Shown here piece after piece: positions 1 through 5,428 of a stretch of 5,428 nt of DNA. Position 1 is the first letter of the stretch. Every line of letters begins with the position of its first letter. The notes beneath the pieces are model-generated. The model was given only the letters and a program-made list of their open reading frames with translations, did no database searches and was not told the DNA's origin. A program made the position numbers and the translations under genes. Source of the DNA: JAYVIQ01 sp043770215 (GTDB taxonomy: Bacteria > Bacteroidota > Bacteroidia > Cytophagales > JAAEPT01); NCBI GenBank assembly GCA_043770215.1, contig JAYVIQ010000013.1, positions 1 through 5,428 of the forward strand, written 5' to 3'.

Positions 1-49
1 TTTTTTTGCTGAAAAAGCAAAAAAGAGCTCCGCTTCGATCCTTTTCGCA
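1..49. repeat. Hairpin-bearing element at left edge, possibly a dispersed intergenic repeat
   Basis: Positions 2-10 (TTTTTTGCT) and 16-24 (AGCAAAAAA) form a perfect 9-bp stem with a 5-nt loop. Beside it lies a comparatively GC-rich block: on the minus strand 41-30 reads GGATCGAAGCGG, followed by GAGCTC and a T-run leading into the hairpin. A 'GGATxGAAGCGG' block next to a T/A-rich hairpin resembles, from memory only, intergenic elements scattered through some Bacteroidota genomes. It could equally be a simple terminator for a gene to the left of the window. The stem is mostly A-U, so it would be weak as a terminator. The element is cut by the window edge. Confidence 0.3.
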
Positions 50-201
50 AAAAAAATAATATGTACTGGTATCATTGCGGATATTCACATTACATTTTAT
101 TCTCTTCTTTAGCAGAAACAAAAATAATTGTCTAGTCCATAAATAATGATACTGGATTAATTCATAAAAAAATTCATTTTGAGTTTAAAATAGGCTTTAT
201 C

Positions 202-236
202 AATCTTTAATACCATTTTTATAAAGATTTAGTACC
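202..236. repeat. Overlapping inverted and direct repeats upstream of the exporter
   Basis: AATCTTTA (202-209) and TAAAGATT (222-229) are perfect inverted repeats with a 12-nt spacer. Overlapping them, TTTAATACC (206-214) and TTTAGTACC (228-236) form a near-perfect direct repeat offset by 22 bp, about two helical turns. They lie just upstream of the promoter candidate at 250-278, so they could be an operator. In sequence this AT-rich, short repeats also arise by chance. Confidence 0.3.
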
Positions 237-249
237 GTTAGCTAAGTTC

Positions 250-278
250 TTTGAAAATGTATGTAAATGCATAATTTG
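250..278 (+). promoter_or_regulatory. Possible Bacteroidota-type promoter for the exporter gene
   Basis: TTTG at 250-253 is followed after 18 nt by TAATTTG (272-278). The Bacteroidota housekeeping promoter consensus is TTTG, about 19-21 nt, then TAnnTTTG, so this candidate lacks one base of the -7 element and its spacing is slightly off. It is the best match I found upstream of 416, but it is only a pattern match. Confidence 0.25.
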
Positions 279-415
279 TTATGTTTTTTACCTCTTTATT
301 CATTTCAAAAAAAAATACCAAATAGAACTTAATCAATAAATTGTATCGTTTAAAAAGAAACTATTTCTAACTTGAAGAAGTTTTTGAATTAAAAACATTA
401 AACAAGTATACATAA

Positions 416-2155
416 ATGAAAATATTATTTTCTTACCTTAAAAAATACAAATTTTTACTTTTTATTGCCATGCTACTGGCTACAGTTGCACAACTTTTTT
501 CTTTATTAGATACCTACTATTTGCAATTGATGATGCGAGATTATGGAACTAAAGCTTCTAATTATCTTCAGCATGAGTTTCTAACGGGTATTTTGATGTA
601 TTTAGGACTTATGATAGGTTTGGCAATGGTATCTAGAATAGCAAAAAACTTCCAAGATTATTTCTTAAATGTAATCATACAAAAAATTGGATCAGAAATA
701 TTTATAGATGGACTAAAACATTCGTTAAACCTGCCTTACATTGTATATGAAGATAGTAGAAGCGGAGAAACACTAGGTTTATTAACTAAAATAAGAACAG
801 ACATAGAGAAACTACTCACTTCTATGATAAGTACGGTCTACACCTCTATAGTAGGGATTGTTTTTGTGGTAGTTATAGCACTTAAAGTACATTGGGCTAT
901 AGCGCCTGTATACCTGCTAACTATACCTGTGCTAGGGTTTATAAGTGCTTGGTTAGGTAAAAAAATCAAATCTGTACAAAAAAATATAGTAAGAGAAACT
1001 ACTTCTCTTAGCGGAGATACTACAGAAAGCTTACGGAATATAGAGCTTGTAAAAAGCTTAGGTTTAGAAAATCAAGAAACCGAAAGATTACAAAAAAATA
1101 CCAAAAAAGTATTGAATTTAGAACTTAAAAAAGTGAAAATATTAAGGAGTTTAAATTTTTTACAAGGAACGTCGGTAAATTTTATGCGCAACGTATTGTT
1201 GTTTGTTTTGCTTATGTTGGTGTTTGAAAAAGATTTGACAGTTGAACAGTTTTATATGTTTATGTTTTATAGTTTTTTTATTTTTAATCCATTGTACGAA
1301 TTAGGTAATATAGTTAACAATTACAGAGAGGCAGAAGTATCACTTTCTAAATATCAAGCATTGTTAGATACACCCCAAGAAGAAGTAGCATCATCTGATA
1401 TAGAGATACCAAGGTTAGATTCAATTAGTTTCGATAATGTAAGCTATCAATACCCTAGTGCTAAATATAAATCTATAGAAAATATAAGTCTTGAGGCTAA
1501 AAAAGGAGAAACCATAGCTTTTGTTGGTCCATCAGGTAGTGGTAAATCTACGTTAGTAAAACTAATTTTGGGGCTGTATAAAACTAGCGAAGGCAGCATA
1601 AAATACAATGACGTTGAGATAGAAAAATATGACATTAAGCAACTTAGAAACAAACTAGGCTATGTAACACAAGATACTCAATTGTTTTCTGGCACAATTA
1701 AAGAAAATTTATTGTTTGTAAACCCAAATGCCACAGAAGAAGAGTGTTTTAATGTAATGAAACAAAGCGCATGCGATTCTATTTTGGAACGATCTGAAAA
1801 AGGAATTGAAACGCTTATTGGCGAAAATGGAGTGAAGCTTAGTGGTGGAGAAAAACAACGTTTATCTATTGCCAGAGCCCTGCTTAGAAAACCGTGGTTG
1901 CTTGTTTTTGATGAGGCTACGTCTGCTTTAGATTCAATTACAGAAGAAGAGATAACGCACACAATTCAAGATATTTCCTCTCAAGATCACTTAATTACAG
2001 TGCTAGTAGCGCATAGACTTTCTACTATATCTCATGCAGATAGAATATACGTATTTGAAAAAGGCAAAATAATAGAGCAAGGAAAGCACCTAGAACTTAT
2101 AGACCAAAAAGGGCTTTACTATGCCATGTGGAGGCAACAAATAGGGGAGAGATAG
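416..2155 (+). CDS. ABC exporter half-transporter, fused transmembrane and ATPase domains (MsbA/multidrug type)
   Basis: Complete 579-residue ABC-B-type exporter subunit, expected to homodimerise in the inner membrane and use ATP to move a lipid, drug or peptide outward. Residues 1 to about 310 form the exporter membrane domain with six hydrophobic segments (roughly 12-32, 58-78, 138-158, 162-182, 255-275, 280-300). The nucleotide-binding domain follows: A-loop Tyr346, Walker A GPSGSGKST (371-379), Q-loop Gln419, signature LSGGEKQR (475-482), Walker B LLVFDE (495-500) with Glu500 catalytic, D-loop SALD (503-506) and switch His533. Every catalytic motif is intact. There is no N-terminal C39 peptidase domain, so it is not a bacteriocin-processing exporter. 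An in-frame TAA directly precedes the ATG, which fixes the start. No Shine-Dalgarno is seen. Substrate cannot be told from sequence. It stands alone, convergent with the operon to its right. Confidence 0.95.
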   Translation: MKILFSYLKKYKFLLFIAMLLATVAQLFSLLDTYYLQLMMRDYGTKASNYLQHEFLTGILMYLGLMIGLAMVSRIAKNFQDYFLNVIIQKIGSEIFIDGLKHSLNLPYIVYEDSRSGETLGLLTKIRTDIEKLLTSMISTVYTSIVGIVFVVVIALKVHWAIAPVYLLTIPVLGFISAWLGKKIKSVQKNIVRETTSLSGDTTESLRNIELVKSLGLENQETERLQKNTKKVLNLELKKVKILRSLNFLQGTSVNFMRNVLLFVLLMLVFEKDLTVEQFYMFMFYSFFIFNPLYELGNIVNNYREAEVSLSKYQALLDTPQEEVASSDIEIPRLDSISFDNVSYQYPSAKYKSIENISLEAKKGETIAFVGPSGSGKSTLVKLILGLYKTSEGSIKYNDVEIEKYDIKQLRNKLGYVTQDTQLFSGTIKENLLFVNPNATEEECFNVMKQSACDSILERSEKGIETLIGENGVKLSGGEKQRLSIARALLRKPWLLVFDEATSALDSITEEEITHTIQDISSQDHLITVLVAHRLSTISHADRIYVFEKGKIIEQGKHLELIDQKGLYYAMWRQQIGER

Positions 2156-2187
2156 CAAAGATGATTTTTAGAATATTTTAGTATATT

Positions 2188-2241
2188 TAAAAGGCTTCTT
2201 GTATTGTAGGCAAGAATGGCAACTATACAAGAAGTCTTTTA
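2188..2241. terminator. Bidirectional terminator hairpin between convergent genes
   Basis: The arms 2188-2204 and 2225-2241 pair over 17 bp with a single G-U wobble (2193 with 2236) around a 20-nt loop. The core is CTTCTTGTAT against ATACAAGAAG. The outer pairs are A-tracts and T-tracts, so either strand gives a stem followed by U residues. It starts 33 nt after the exporter stop and lies about 147 nt beyond the stop of the leftward operon, the right place to end both transcripts. Confidence 0.75.
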
Positions 2242-2254
2242 TGTTGTAAGAATC

Positions 2255-2285
2255 ACTAAATACGATTTCTATAGCTCTATTTAGT
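2255..2285. repeat. Second, weaker inverted repeat in the convergent gap
   Basis: ACTAAATA (2255-2262) and TATTTAGT (2278-2285) are perfect inverted repeats with a 15-nt spacer. The stem is nearly all A-U. It could act as an auxiliary terminator or 3'-end stabiliser for the leftward operon, or be chance in AT-rich sequence. The rest of 2156-2387 shows no gene. Confidence 0.3.
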
Positions 2286-2387
2286 AAGCCCCAAATTTTT
2301 GTACATTTAGTTTACTGTTTGTATAGTTTTAATTACTGTTTTTTTACAACTAGTATACATTTTTCTATATTTTTTGCGATTACTTTT

Positions 2388-3215
2388 TTAAAAATGTTTC
2401 TTATTGGAAAGTTGTATGGGATATGAGAAAACTAGCCTCCAATAAGACCCTTTAGAAAAATATAGACCAACCTTATCGTAAGTTGTAGAATTTTCGCTTT
2501 TGTGCTCAAAACGAGTGGCAAACAAATTGGAAAAACCAAAATTATACACCATGGAACAGCCTAAAACATCTTTGCCTCTATTCTTAAATTGCAACTTTAT
2601 ACCCGTAGATAATGAGTGCCCAAAAGTATTAGCAATTAAGTTTTGGGTATAAAGCCTACTACCACCTTCGTTGTTAGAGAAGTATAAGTAATTGTCTTTT
2701 TGTACCCCTCTGGTAAATTTGTTTATGATTATTTGGTTTAGGTTATAGCTTAGAAATGGGTAAACATCAAAAAGAAAAGTGTAAAATTTGGCATTTGGGT
2801 TCGATGCTGTGTACAAAATACCTGTTTTGTGATTGTAATATCTTCTAAACCATTTTGCCTCTGCTACTTTTTGGTACACAGTGGCACTATATTGCAATTG
2901 TGTAGTTGTTAAGCCCCTACCAGACTTGTAGCCTTTGTCAGTTGTATATGTAGAACCTGAGCCTACAGCTGCATGGTGTAGACCAAGACTTATTTGAGTG
3001 TTTTTTATTTTTTGATTCAGCTCTAACCCATAATATAAAGCTGGCAAATTGGTGTAAATACCAACATTATCATCTGCACTAATTGTTTTACTTCTTGTAA
3101 TTATAACACCAAAATTGGGTATAATTCTTAGCTGTGCATGGCATAATATACTGCTAAACAGTATAATAAATACAAATACAGTTTTATTACAGTTTCCTAT
3201 CTTTTCTGCGCTCAC
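2388..3215 (-). CDS. Exported beta-strand-rich protein, third gene of the operon (putative outer-membrane barrel)
   Basis: 275 residues. The start is GTG (3215-3213); I see no in-frame ATG ahead of the signal peptide, and this start places the signal correctly. Residues 1-27 are a Sec signal peptide: Lys-containing n-region, hydrophobic core VFVFIILFSSIL (13-24), cleavage predicted after CHA (25-27). Cys25 is not in a lipobox because position -1 is Leu. The mature part has alternating polar and hydrophobic strands, which suggests a small beta-barrel in the outer membrane, but no named family is recognised. It is a diverged paralogue of the gene upstream: both begin the mature chain with AQ-x-x-I-x-P, share a YGLEL/YGIEI motif and KNTQI-x-LG, and end with similar strands. 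It overlaps the upstream gene by 29 nt, suggesting translational coupling. Last gene of the operon. Confidence 0.8.
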   Translation of the reverse strand: MSAEKIGNCNKTVFVFIILFSSILCHAQLRIIPNFGVIITRSKTISADDNVGIYTNLPALYYGLELNQKIKNTQISLGLHHAAVGSGSTYTTDKGYKSGRGLTTTQLQYSATVYQKVAEAKWFRRYYNHKTGILYTASNPNAKFYTFLFDVYPFLSYNLNQIIINKFTRGVQKDNYLYFSNNEGGSRLYTQNLIANTFGHSLSTGIKLQFKNRGKDVLGCSMVYNFGFSNLFATRFEHKSENSTTYDKVGLYFSKGSYWRLVFSYPIQLSNKKHF

Positions 3216-3999
3216 CGTTTGCTTTAATAATGGTTATGGGTATAGACATATCTACAGCAAAATTAGAACCTCTAGAGGCAAAAGTACCTGAAGCTTCATA
3301 CATACTGCCATCTGCGTAGCGTTCTCTAAATTCATACTCTGTGCGTAGCATATCTTTTAAACCTATGTTTGCTAATATGCGCAAACCAAAGACTTCTTTT
3401 CTTTTAGTATAAAAATTAAAAGATAAACCCAAATCAAAAGAATAGCCATAAAAAGCTTTGTCTACAAATTTACTGACATCAAAATCATCTTTTTCTAATA
3501 CAAAAGCACTTGAATCTCCTCCACCTATAACAACAACACCTCCATACCAATCTATGTTTCTCTCTGATTTCAGAAAATTTATACCTACAATAGACTTAAT
3601 CATAAGTATGGGTTTGGTAGCCTGTACTGTAGATTTGTTTCTTCTGCTAACGGCTAATAAATCATAGGTGTGAAAAAAACCTAAATTTAACATTCCAACA
3701 CCAAATTTATTAACTCTATAGGTTGGCCAAGACCAACCTTCTTTATAAACTTCTGCACCTAAAAGTATTTGTGTGTTTTTGGCACTAAAACCAAAAGCAC
3801 TACGGTTAAATTTTTTGTCTATTTCTATCCCGTAATTTTGACCTGTCAAAAAATTATAATTGCCAATATTTCCTTTTAGGTCTATGCCCCTGCACCAACC
3901 AGACGATACACCCAAAAAAGGGCGTATCGTCACTTGTGCATAACTACATATAGCTAAAAGTAATAAAAAAGCACCGCTAGCGTATTTTTTAATATCCAT
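3187..3999 (-). CDS. Exported beta-strand-rich protein, second gene of the operon (putative outer-membrane barrel)
   Basis: 270 residues from the ATG at 3999-3997. A longer reading frame opens at 4068, but the inner ATG is preferred because it begins a clean signal peptide: MDIKK, hydrophobic core ASGAFLLLLAIC, cleavage after SYA (residue 21). It also cuts the overlap with the lipoprotein gene from 80 to 11 nt. Mature residues include RPFLGVSSGWCRGIDLKGNI, then YGIEIDKKF and AKNTQILLGAEVYK. Later segments alternate hydrophobic and polar residues like beta-strands, consistent with an outer-membrane barrel, and it ends in a short basic tail (ERRKDRKL) instead of the usual terminal aromatic residue. 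No named family is recognised. It is 55/64 identical to the truncated copy at the right edge and more distantly related to the next gene in the operon. Confidence 0.82.
   Translation of the reverse strand: MDIKKYASGAFLLLLAICSYAQVTIRPFLGVSSGWCRGIDLKGNIGNYNFLTGQNYGIEIDKKFNRSAFGFSAKNTQILLGAEVYKEGWSWPTYRVNKFGVGMLNLGFFHTYDLLAVSRRNKSTVQATKPILMIKSIVGINFLKSERNIDWYGGVVVIGGGDSSAFVLEKDDFDVSKFVDKAFYGYSFDLGLSFNFYTKRKEVFGLRILANIGLKDMLRTEYEFRERYADGSMYEASGTFASRGSNFAVDMSIPITIIKANGERRKDRKL
3742..3945 (-). repeat. Copy A of a 204-bp duplicated coding segment
   Basis: This segment aligns without gaps to 5225-5428. By hand count 174 of 204 positions match (85%), including an uninterrupted 36-bp identity (3890-3925 against 5373-5408). 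It codes for the signal-peptide end and first part of the mature exported protein. Both copies lie in the same orientation about 1.5 kb apart, so they are direct repeats that could recombine. Confidence 0.85.
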
Positions 4000-4927
4000 C
4001 GGTAATCGTTCTTGTAGGGCTTGCAAAGATATATTGATTTGTAAAATAATCTTTACTACTTGAAGCAACTGTAGCTGTTAAGAAATATTTATTTAATTTT
4101 TTAATTCCTGTGTATGGTTTTAAAATTGCTTCTCCCAAAAAAGTATCAGCTGGAGACGACTTCCATTCATTAAAGTATAAATCTCCATTATCTACACAAG
4201 CAATATTATATTTCCCTGCCGCATTTAGAGCTACTCCTTGCCACCAATCGTTTTGAGCCTTACACTTTAACTCAAAATAAATGCCTAATTTTAAATATCT
4301 AGTCTCTATGTTGTACCTAGTTTCAAGTAGTGTTACTCCACCTTGAGTATTCAAAAGATTTATATTTGCAATAGCTGGCCCATCGTTTTGCTTAGCTCTC
4401 CCCCCACTTTCACTACAAAAAAGTGCTTCCACTCTTGCATTAGAAGGAGACTCTCCGTTTTGTAGCATACTTAAAACCTCATCTTCTGTACTGTACACCA
4501 AAATGTTTTTGTTGTTTAGATTGCTGATTGCTAAATCGTTGTATTGGTCTAAGTATTTTTTATCTAAAACTAATACTTGTTCTTTTGCAGCATCTACTTT
4601 TATTAACCATTGTGCTATTTGCACTATATGGTCATCATTTAAGATTTTTTGTAACTCTTCTGGGTACAATGTATCTTCTAATGCTGTACCTACTCTGGCA
4701 GACTCATTAAACGTACCAAAGCGTGCTGCTACTTTGTTTATTTTCTCTTCTGAAGTAGCTGGATCTGCAAAAAGATTTTCGTACTCTTCTATGCTCTCAA
4801 ATACCACACGGGCTACATCTACTTTTTGCACTGGAGCTACCACATTTTCTTTTTGTTCTTTGGTACAAGATACCAAAAATACCAAACCCATACCAACAAT
4901 GGCTATGGAAATAAATTGCTTTTTCAT
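3989..4927 (-). CDS. Lipoprotein of unknown function, first gene of the operon
   Basis: 312 residues, ATG at 4927-4925. Residues 1-20 are a type II signal peptide with lipobox LVS-Cys21, so the mature protein should be lipidated on Cys21 and anchored in the outer or inner membrane. A charged linker (TKEQKE) follows. Residues 35-165 look largely alpha-helical and acidic, with YPEELQKILNDDHIVQIAQW (89-108), then IKVD and VLVLDKKYLDQYNDL. Residues 170-312 look beta-rich and hold three cysteines (171, 222, 244), the motif CSESGGRAK (171-179) and YLKLGIYFELK (211-221). From memory, this two-part plan occurs in uncharacterised Bacteroidota lipoproteins, but I cannot name a family. The stop codon lies 11 nt inside the next gene. 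Likely role: periplasmic or surface partner of the two exported paralogues encoded downstream. Confidence 0.85.
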   Translation of the reverse strand: MKKQFISIAIVGMGLVFLVSCTKEQKENVVAPVQKVDVARVVFESIEEYENLFADPATSEEKINKVAARFGTFNESARVGTALEDTLYPEELQKILNDDHIVQIAQWLIKVDAAKEQVLVLDKKYLDQYNDLAISNLNNKNILVYSTEDEVLSMLQNGESPSNARVEALFCSESGGRAKQNDGPAIANINLLNTQGGVTLLETRYNIETRYLKLGIYFELKCKAQNDWWQGVALNAAGKYNIACVDNGDLYFNEWKSSPADTFLGEAILKPYTGIKKLNKYFLTATVASSSKDYFTNQYIFASPTRTITDGY

Positions 4928-5041
4928 TTTTTACTTTTTTTAGTTTTAGAAAGTGCAAAGTTCATTATTAAAATAGCAAAATATTATATAAATTAGTAGC
5001 AATATTATACAAATAGTAGAAATTATAAACTTATACGGTAT
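4928..5041. other. Divergent intergenic region between lipoprotein operon and XRE gene
   Basis: This 114-bp AT-rich gap must carry the operon promoter (-) and, if the regulator is expressed, its promoter (+). No good TTTG/TAnnTTTG pair was found on either strand. On the minus strand GAACTTTG (4964-4957) and ATATTTTG (4984-4977) are partial -7 elements, but no TTTG lies at the right distance. The main visible structure is the pair of direct repeats at 4994-5030. Confidence 0.5.
4994..5030. promoter_or_regulatory. Candidate operator: two direct repeats 20 bp apart
   Basis: Segments 4994-5010 and 5014-5030 both start with TAGTAG and match at 13 of 17 positions. Their offset is exactly 20 bp, about two helical turns, so a protein would meet both on one face of the DNA. 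They lie 12 bp before the XRE start codon and 67 bp from the lipoprotein start. XRE regulators often bind such sites and control themselves and a divergent operon. That this is an operator is inference; AT-rich bias could produce a chance match. Confidence 0.35.
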
Positions 5042-5185
5042 ATGAAAATAGGATCGAACATAAAAAAAGCAAGAGAGCTAAGAAATTATAGCCAGCAATT
5101 TATGGCAGATAGGTTGGCTATGTCTGTGGCTGGGTACTCTAAAATAGAACGAGACGAAGTAAGCGTAAACCTAGACAAACGTTAA
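5042..5185 (+). pseudogene. Truncated XRE/Cro-type helix-turn-helix regulator
   Basis: The frame from the ATG at 5042 encodes only 47 residues. It matches the N-terminal part of an XRE domain: IGSNIKKARELRNYSQQFMA (helix 1 and start of helix 2), then DRLAMS, then the recognition-helix segment VAGYSKIERDE, then VNLDK. In intact family members the text continues into helices 4 and 5 (about 60 residues in all), usually with a further C-terminal region. Here it stops with Arg-TAA right after VNLDK, where plus-strand sequence becomes the reverse of the adjacent paralogue. The product lacks the end of the fold and is probably unstable, so I call it a gene remnant. It is divergent from the lipoprotein operon, which suggests that it or an intact relative controlled that operon. 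Confidence 0.7.
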
Positions 5186-5428
5186 CTCTGTGGGGCTTAG
5201 AAGAGGGTGTATAGCATAACTTTGTTTATACACTTCTGCTCCTATAGATAGCTGAGTATTTTTGGCACTAAATCCAAAAGCGTTACGCTTAAATTTCTTC
5301 TCAATTTCTATTCCGTAGTTTTGGCCTGTTAAAAAATTGGAGTTGCCAATATTTCCTTTTAGATCTATACCTCTGCACCAACCAGACGATACACCCAAAA
5401 AAGGGCGTGCCGTCAATTGTGCATAGCT
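5171..5428 (-). pseudogene. Third paralogue of the exported protein, 3'-truncated and running off the window
   Basis: The open frame enters at the right edge with Ser-Tyr-Ala-Gln, the end of a signal peptide, so the true start lies beyond 5428; the TTG at 5416-5414 is not a real start. The next 64 residues are 55/64 identical to the corresponding part of the gene at 3999-3187. After EVYK the similarity stops: 17 unrelated residues (QSYAIHPLLSPTELTFV) precede a TAG at 5173-5171 that lies inside the antisense XRE sequence. About two thirds of the protein is missing, so it cannot form the full barrel. The frame overlaps the XRE remnant tail to tail by 15 nt. It could be a degraded extra copy, or a donor fragment for gene conversion of the intact copy. 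Confidence 0.72.
5225..5428 (-). repeat. Copy B of the 204-bp duplicated coding segment
   Basis: Partner of 3742-3945, same orientation, 174/204 identical without gaps. Several of the 30 differences are synonymous, which suggests the copies have been kept under protein-level selection for part of their history and were not duplicated very recently. Similarity probably extends past the right edge. Confidence 0.85.

Larger units (their letters stand above)
1..415. other. Non-coding region upstream of the ABC exporter gene
   Basis: No credible gene is present on either strand. The longest plus-strand start seen (61, 24 codons) has no supporting features. The stretch is very AT-rich and holds the left-edge hairpin element, a repeat nest at 202-236 and a weak promoter candidate at 250-278. 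About 137 nt then separate that candidate from the exporter start codon, so the 5' untranslated leader would be long if the promoter is real. I see no tRNA, rRNA or known riboswitch fold here. Confidence 0.6.

Noticed and set aside
61..135. Short 24-codon plus-strand frame near the left edge
   Set aside because: Too short, with no leader features, neighbours or recognisable product; AT-rich sequence gives such frames by chance.
1447..1962. Two minus-strand open frames (1447-1653 and 1678-1962)
   Set aside because: Both are antisense to the conserved ATPase domain of the exporter, with no independent features.
416..2155. Reading the exporter as a bacteriocin or peptide-processing transporter of the neighbouring operon
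   Set aside because: There is no C39 peptidase domain and no precursor peptide gene nearby, and the gene is convergent with the operon and separated from it by a strong terminator.
3458..3667. Plus-strand open frame of 69 codons
   Set aside because: It is antisense to the second exported-protein gene and has no start context or domain.
4000..4068. N-terminal extension of the second exported-protein gene (23 extra residues)
   Set aside because: It would place extra residues before a clear signal peptide and enlarge the overlap with the lipoprotein gene to 80 nt. The ATG at 3999 explains the export signal.
4503..4943. Plus-strand open frame of 146 codons
   Set aside because: It lies antisense to the lipoprotein gene, is rich in Ser, Phe and Cys as expected for the reverse of a Lys/Glu-rich gene, and shows no recognisable domain. 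The opposite frame has a lipobox and operon context.
5171..5416. Complete 81-residue gene starting at TTG 5416
   Set aside because: The frame remains open to the window edge and the preceding residues Ser-Tyr-Ala-Gln match the signal-peptide end of the paralogue, so the real start is outside the window.
1..5428. CRISPR array, tRNA, rRNA, transposase or prophage genes
   Set aside because: No regularly spaced repeats, cloverleaf, rRNA-like segment or transposase/integrase motif was seen on either strand.

Overview
The window looks like a chromosomal fragment from a member of the Bacteroidota (Flavobacteriia or Cytophagia type). It is strongly AT-rich, none of the genes has a clear Shine-Dalgarno sequence, and it carries a signal-peptidase-II lipoprotein next to exported, beta-strand-rich proteins whose signal peptides end in 'AQ', which is typical of that phylum. 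I cannot name the genus.

Layout: 1-415 is non-coding and holds a hairpin-bearing, repeat-like element at the left edge, a small nest of repeats and a weak promoter candidate. 416-2155 (+) encodes a complete ABC exporter half-transporter with fused membrane and ATPase domains. 2156-2387 is the gap between convergent genes; it holds a 17-bp stem that should terminate transcription in both directions. 2388-4927 (-) is a tight three-gene operon, read leftward: a lipoprotein (4927-3989), then two exported proteins of one family (3999-3187 and 3215-2388). Each junction overlaps (11 and 29 nt), so translation is probably coupled. 4928-5041 is a divergent intergenic region with two direct repeats 20 bp apart. 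5042-5185 (+) is the start of an XRE/Cro-type helix-turn-helix regulator cut off inside its DNA-binding domain. 5171-5428 (-) is the N-terminal part of a third member of the exported family. It has lost its 3' end and runs off the right edge.

Functionally the ABC exporter appears to be an independent unit. The lipoprotein and the two exported paralogues probably form one cell-envelope module, perhaps a lipoprotein plus two beta-barrel partners; this is inference from operon structure and protein features. The most unusual point is the right edge, where the regulator (+) and the third paralogue (-) are fused tail to tail and both lack their 3' ends. That is what a deletion between two convergent genes would leave. 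It suggests the lipoprotein/exported-protein cassette once existed here in more than one copy, possibly with its own XRE regulator.
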